A DNA stretch of 64,000 bases, from NCBI GenBank assembly GCA_032622095.1, contig CP136064.1, forward strand, positions 218,066,205 through 218,130,204. The letters run 5' to 3'. Shown here piece by piece: positions 59,134-64,000 of the stretch (the stretch's first letter is position 1; each line of letters opens with the position of its first letter). Origin of the DNA: Siphonodentalium dalli. Its lineage: Eukaryota; Mollusca; Scaphopoda; Gadilida; Siphonodentaliidae. The notes below the pieces were generated by a model. It ran no database searches. It saw only the letters and a program-made list of their open reading frames with translations, and had not been told where the DNA came from. A program made the position numbers and the translations under genes.

Positions 59134-59739
59134 TTATGTACATCACGGATAACATTACCGACTAAACGCTGTGCAGGATTTGTTACCATGGCGCTCATTG
59201 ATTTGTGCATGTTATTAGGCGACTCATAAACTTCATGAAGCCTCATATTTTTTAAATATCAACGGTCCGATTTGACACAAAATTTAAATATTTAAACTTT
59301 CCTGAGGTAAATTTAAGCTTAGCAAGCAAAAGAAAAAATACTTGTAATTACCATCAACAAAGGATCCGTCGGAAACATATCAAGTGAGTGTAAAGAATTT
59401 TGAAACTAGACGACGACGACGATAGGTTAACATATTCAGGAAATATTGATAAACCGGCTTCTGAAATATATTTTCCATGGTAACAGCATTTTCCGGTTGT
59501 TTACAATTTTTAGCATGGAAGTGAACTAAACGCTCTTTATTTATACCGTATCAGGAATAGATTAACACGAAACGCTCTTTTCTGTTGTATGCCGTGCAAA
59601 TGGCTGTTATTGTTTGGGATCCAAACGTCGTGTTCAAAGTTGTATTTTTATGACCTCAATGCGTCTTTCTGGGACATAATATAATTCTCGTACACAGATT
59701 GTTCAAGTATTTATCGACCTATTTCTATACCGGGAATAA

Positions 59740-60440
59740 TTCAAACACGAATATTATTAGGTGTATTTTGGAAAACGTTATAGTGATGTGAACCACTCTT
59801 GTAGGTTGATCAAATAGAAATTGAGAAGAATCTTGCTCAAGGTAGTTATTTTTTACGAATATTAAAGGTACTAAATCCGATTCGATGGTCCCATATCATC
59901 AGACACAACTTGCCCAAAACGTGTTATTTATCAACATTTCAACGAAATCTGGTCCGATTGCCAAATACCTAACAACCAAAGACACTTGATATTAGTGTTA
60001 TCCATCTTCATCCGCAATTTGGTCCAAGACCGTCGGCTTGAAGAATATTTGCCAGGCCGCCAAAAACCCCTGAAGCCAACGAAGTAGGTATTCTGGCAGC
60101 GTTAATTCGGATTATGCATCTTTAATCAAAATTGACTACATATTGTCATTCTTGTATATAAATTAAATGCAATGACCCTCGATGGCGAAATCATTTGTGT
60201 TAGGTTAGGTTATCGCCCATAGTTGCGTCCCGAATCTATATGTAATTATTTACAATTGAGTATATATCAGACGATGTTTTCTATGGAGTGGTGTAGTCGA
60301 TTTCTTTGAAATTTTCGGCGATATTAGTTTCATGCTACATTCTCCAGATTGGCATAGCGCCTGAGTACTTACTTGTCAATTTCACTCACCCGAAGTCCAT
60401 ATATATAATATGTCGTTAAGTCTGAGATGTAATCTCTTGT
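59740..60440 (-). repeat. Diverged inverted relative of the satellite plus family F piece
   Basis: On the minus strand 60130-60420 reads like the satellite unit (GGTGAGTGAAATTGACAAGT, CACCACTCCATAGAAAACAT, GATTTCGCCATCGAGGGTCA), and 59760-59870 matches its other part (CTACCTTGAGCAAGATTCTT). Between them lies a family F-like segment (59870-60120). Confidence 0.75.
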
Positions 60441-61079
60441 TTCTGCCACATTGCAATGGTCATACTAACCGAAAAGTACTAGTGGCGAAAATATAATAAC
60501 AGTCCAGGGAGGATTCATTATTTGATGGGAAATGTTCAGTTTGTTGAACATATTATCTTATCAATGCAGGGGGGGGGGGGGGGGGGTGTCGGAAAAAAAT
60601 TCCAGGCACGTATGATCATTTAAATTTTTTCCGGCCACCCAATTTCTTCCGTTTCCGGCCTTTTTTACAGGCAATTTTGGACACCCACCCTTTTTTTCCG
60701 TTTCAAGAAGTTTTTTCCGGTCAGTTTTGGACACCCACCCCCCCTTAAATTTGAGAAAAATTATCAATTGAGCAACCAAATAGCTGATTATCCTGCATTA
60801 TCATAATTTATTGAGCGATATTTGAATAGAACATAATGAGATAACTATACTATTTGAATTTATCATATAAGTGTCATTAATCAAGAAATGTGTCAACATA
60901 ATCACATTTCTAGGGATATATAAGCAGAGTGCCAAGGTTTTTATTAACATTCATTTTCATAATATATAGTCACATGATCTAGTCACATACCGTAATCACA
61001 TTTGAGTGTTCTATAGAATACATGGTACCGGTACAACAAATTTCAGATTATTTGATATTTTGATATTTGCTATGTGAAA

Positions 61080-61218
61080 TACAGTAATGCCCTAATTAAT
61101 CGACTCCATAACCACAGCAGAATAATGGGTAATTTAATTTTAATTTCCGACTAAATCCTGAAAAATTACCCATTATTCTGCTGTGGTTATGGAGTCGTTT
61201 AATTAGGGCATTACTGTA
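61080..61218. mobile_element. Short family C MITE nested in the hAT-like element
   Basis: The ends are TACAGTAATGCCCTAATTAA and TTAATTAGGGCATTACTGTA, with 60-bp arms and a short TTTAATTTTAATTT-type centre; the inner TATGGCTTGTTGCC part is deleted on both arms. Confidence 0.88.
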
Positions 61219-61248
61219 TTGCTGGAATCAAATTGTTTATCAAAACAT

Positions 61249-61436
61249 GTGGAAATACAACTGTTCATCCCAGTTCATCCCAGTTTGAAGAATAATGCTA
61301 ATACCAAACATAACCATGATATACATGCGTGACTCTTCTTGGGGCATGTGGAAATACAATTGTTCATCCCAGTTTGAAGAATAATGCTAATATCAAACAT
61401 AACCATGATATACCCGCATGACTCTTCTTGGGGTAT
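61249..61436 (+). repeat. 99-bp tandem duplication
   Basis: GTGGAAATACAAxTGTTCAT to CTCTTCTTGGGG occurs twice; the first copy has an extra GTTCATCCCA. Confidence 0.85.
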
Positions 61437-62129
61437 CTCAGAAACCAGAACTGAGGAAACATGTTATAGCATGTAATGGCAGGCTGGCAGCCACTGCCTG
61501 AAGTAATAGGTTTCGTAATAATTGGGAATAATATGGATGGATAGCCCAATTTCACTTCTTTTTTGCTCACGATATCAGTGACGATAAAATCTTCGTTACT
61601 GTGATTAACATTACAAGCTGATCCACATTAACATGGAAAACAATGTGAAATTGTTCAGGCTGGCCTTCAATTTATTTGTTAAGATTTTATGTTTTACGTT
61701 GTCAAAAGTCTATTTTATTCCATTATTTATTATACCTTTATTTCCATGTCACATATGGTCAAGTGTGCTTTCATTTTATTGCTTATTTTCAGCTGAGTTC
61801 TGCATAGTTATTCTTATTTTGTTGTATCAGTAGATGGAATCCTGATTAAATTTTATTTTTCCAATAGCGCAGTGTCTAGTTCTACCAAGTTGAATTTGGG
61901 TTATTATTGGCCATTGTGCAACTGATCTAACTTATGATAACCTCTATATGTAGTATAGCATTAGTATTAACTATATATGACCTGTTTCTGTTCAAAACAC
62001 ATCAAAATAAGACTCAATAGCAGGAATGGAAAAAAAATTTGGCATATGGAAAAAACCCACACCCACACCACCCACCCCATCATACGTGCCTGGAATTTTT
62101 TTTCGACCCCCCCCCCCCCCTGATCAATG

Positions 62130-63139
62130 AGTAAATTTATATGTAGTAGAAAGTGTTACTGAATGTAGCTATATCTTGAACTTCAATTCTTTTCTAACCA
62201 AATTTCGGAACAAGAACCGTTCATTTTCAAAACAAATCGAAATTCAAATTTACATGTCATTGGTGTAAACAGAAAACAAAAGAAATGTCTTGCTATGTGT
62301 ATAGGTGTATAACTAGTAGCACGCTTGCAGATGTGATTGTTATGTAAAAGAGCAGCCTCCGCAGACAACGTTCAATAGACATTCATTGTGTCAATGTGGA
62401 ACAACGGCTGTCGAGATTTGTTTAATATCGACCGAACCGGTGATGGTAAACTAAAAATCTTTGAAAAAAAAAAAAAATTCATTGCTAAATATCCGGTATT
62501 CTGATATATAATTGAACAAATTCGTCTGACTGTTATAGTATTGTGCACATTTTGTATAATACATTTCAAGTTTATCCCTTTTATTTTGCAAGAGGAAGAA
62601 GATCACCCTTATTATCTTAAATCATTCCATGCAGTCTGCATTCGTGCAGACCTAATTCAAGCAGGTTTAACTGTTATTTATTCGCAGCGCTGCATGATCG
62701 ATATAATCTCTTTACCACTACTATTGTACGAGCCGGTGATCTTATTAGAACATGTCACGGAGTAGGCCGATGTATATGATTAATGTCTCAAGATTTCTCA
62801 TATTAGGCATAAATGTGAGACAATATTCAATTTATCATGAGTTATTTCACAATAACAAGTCTATTTATGCTAAGAGTTTGTTACTGACTCCATTCTCATA
62901 CACTAATCGATGCGTTGAGTAATTTTCTTCGTGTTTATGAATTATGAAGTTCGATTTAATCATACGGCGCTAACCTCGGACCAATAGGTTACCAAATAGA
63001 ATGTGGAAACTGTAGTCACGGCGCGGGCCGCTCGAGAAAACTAATTGGCGATCCATTCACAATTTATCTTTTTGCCCAACCAGCTTTCATGCACATGTGT
63101 AATTCTGTGTGTCATCAATACTTCTGGTCGCTTCGGACG
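62130..63139. other. Intergenic, no recognised feature
   Basis: A short open frame at about 62541-62765 follows an acceptor-like TTTTGCAAG but shows no motif or partner exon. Nothing else stands out. Confidence 0.45.
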
Positions 63140-63500
63140 TGGCGACATGGGGAGGTGGTTGTAGGGTATCTTACCCCCTCCAACTTTGGTAAACAAAATT
63201 CAAGTCGGAAATTTCATGCCTGACACGACTTTAGTTGGAAATTTTACACGACATATAGATTGAAATCGTTCTCATTGTTTGATATTCCAACCAGTAATTA
63301 GTGGGAAATTGTTGTTTTTAGAGCAACAGTAGCATATTTATCTATACATTTGATCAAAATTGTCGTCTGAAATGGCCATCATTTGCAGATTTTCCAACCT
63401 TAAGGGGGTCTCAGGTGGTCAATGTTCAACAGTTGAAAAGCTTGAGATACCAGTTGAAAAGTTCCCACCGTTGGAAAGTTCCAACCAAAGGGGTGGTGTA
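63140..63500 (+). repeat. Relative of the hAT element at 35 kb
   Basis: TTGGAAATTT, ATTTCATxCCTGxCACxAC, GAAATGGxCATCA and TTTTCCAACCTTA with a G run match the inner order of 35.07-35.30 kb. The ends are not preserved. Confidence 0.6.
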
Positions 63501-63615
63501 AATGGAATTTTGCGAACCTACATGTAGGAGTTTGGTCTGGTTCCTGATTCTTGTGCAAGGCATGCATTATCAATGATTTTGGCCTTTTGAAAAAAAAGGT
63601 CGTATTATGTAAATA

Positions 63616-64000
63616 GTCCGTCCGTCCGTCCGTCTGTCTGTTAACATTTTTGGTTTCCGACCGATAACTTGAGTTTGGATTATTTGATCAAAGTTGGGAT
63701 GTGCATTTCCCAGCTAAAAATACAGGCAAAGTTCGAATATGGGTTCCGTCAAATTATTTTTGCATGAGTTGCAGCTGTGAGTTGCGGCTCTTTTTTTATT
63801 TAGAATTTGACGGATTTTAACATTTTTGGGTTCCGACCGATAATCTCAGTTTGGATTATTTTATCTGAACCAAAGTTGGGATGTGTATTTCGCAGCTAAA
63901 GATACAGACCAAGTTCGAATATGTGTTCCGTCCACACGAGTAGCGACCCTTTTTCGACTTAGACTTTGACCGATTTCATAACACCGATAACTCCTGTTTG
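63616..64000 (+). repeat. (GTCC)n plus about 185-bp tandem repeat running off the window
   Basis: GTCCGTCCGTCCGTCTGTCT is followed by two copies of TTCCGACCGATAA, AGTTTGGATTATTT, CAAAGTTGGGATGTG and AAGTTCGAATATG at 63655 and 63832. A third copy starts near the end. Confidence 0.75.

Larger units (their letters stand above)
60560..62129. mobile_element. hAT-like element, 1556 bp
   Basis: The left end is CAG followed by poly-G, GTGTCGG, an A run and TTCCAGGCACGTATGAT. The right end is its complement, ATCATACGTGCCTGGAA to poly-C and CTG. ATCAATG lies on both outer sides (60560-60566, 62123-62129); a hAT element should give 8 bp, so one base may be lost. There is no transposase frame. A family C MITE and a 99-bp duplication lie inside. 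Confidence 0.75.

Noticed and set aside
62541-62765. Open frame after an acceptor-like TTTTGCAAG
   Set aside because: No recognisable domain, no donor-acceptor partner and no neighbour exon; cannot be supported as a gene.

Overview
This is a eukaryotic window with spliced protein-coding genes, long introns and very little coding sequence. An invertebrate animal is indicated, most likely a mollusc or another lophotrochozoan. That is inferred from the gene types (FG-repeat nucleoporin, orphan class A GPCR, two LINE-type reverse transcriptases) and from the dense mix of short inverted-repeat elements. No species can be named from the sequence alone.

Two host genes are supported. On the + strand, four exons between 2285 and 7580 encode the C-terminal part of an FxFG nucleoporin, possibly POM121-like; the gene probably starts left of the window. 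On the - strand, three exons (46781-46005, 24352-24163, 22213-20049) join with exactly matching phases into a 1043-residue orphan seven-transmembrane receptor. It is closest, by recalled family features, to GPR149 (GPR153/162 second), with a 720-residue cytoplasmic tail and a first intron of about 21.6 kb.

Almost everything else is repetitive. From 1 to 24 kb there are at least six families of hairpin or palindromic MITE-like elements, often nested, plus tandem arrays. The 21.6-kb receptor intron holds arrays carrying a repeated CAAGATGGC motif, a 1.1-kb hAT-type element with an exact 8-bp target duplication, a 4.5-kb foldback element with minisatellite arms, a TA microsatellite and a LINE reverse transcriptase that begins right after the first splice donor. 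Right of the receptor start are a five-copy 485-bp satellite (49.8-52.2 kb), a 5'-truncated Jockey-like LINE with a perfect 15-bp target duplication (54.6-56.7 kb), a second hAT-like element (60.6-62.1 kb) and more tandem repeats.

I found no new multi-gene system. The most notable items are the foldback element, the truncated LINE whose ORF takes its ATG from the target duplication, the two-hairpin MITE family, the satellite with dispersed relatives, and the reassembled receptor gene. Coordinates of repeats are read by eye; their inner boundaries are approximate.
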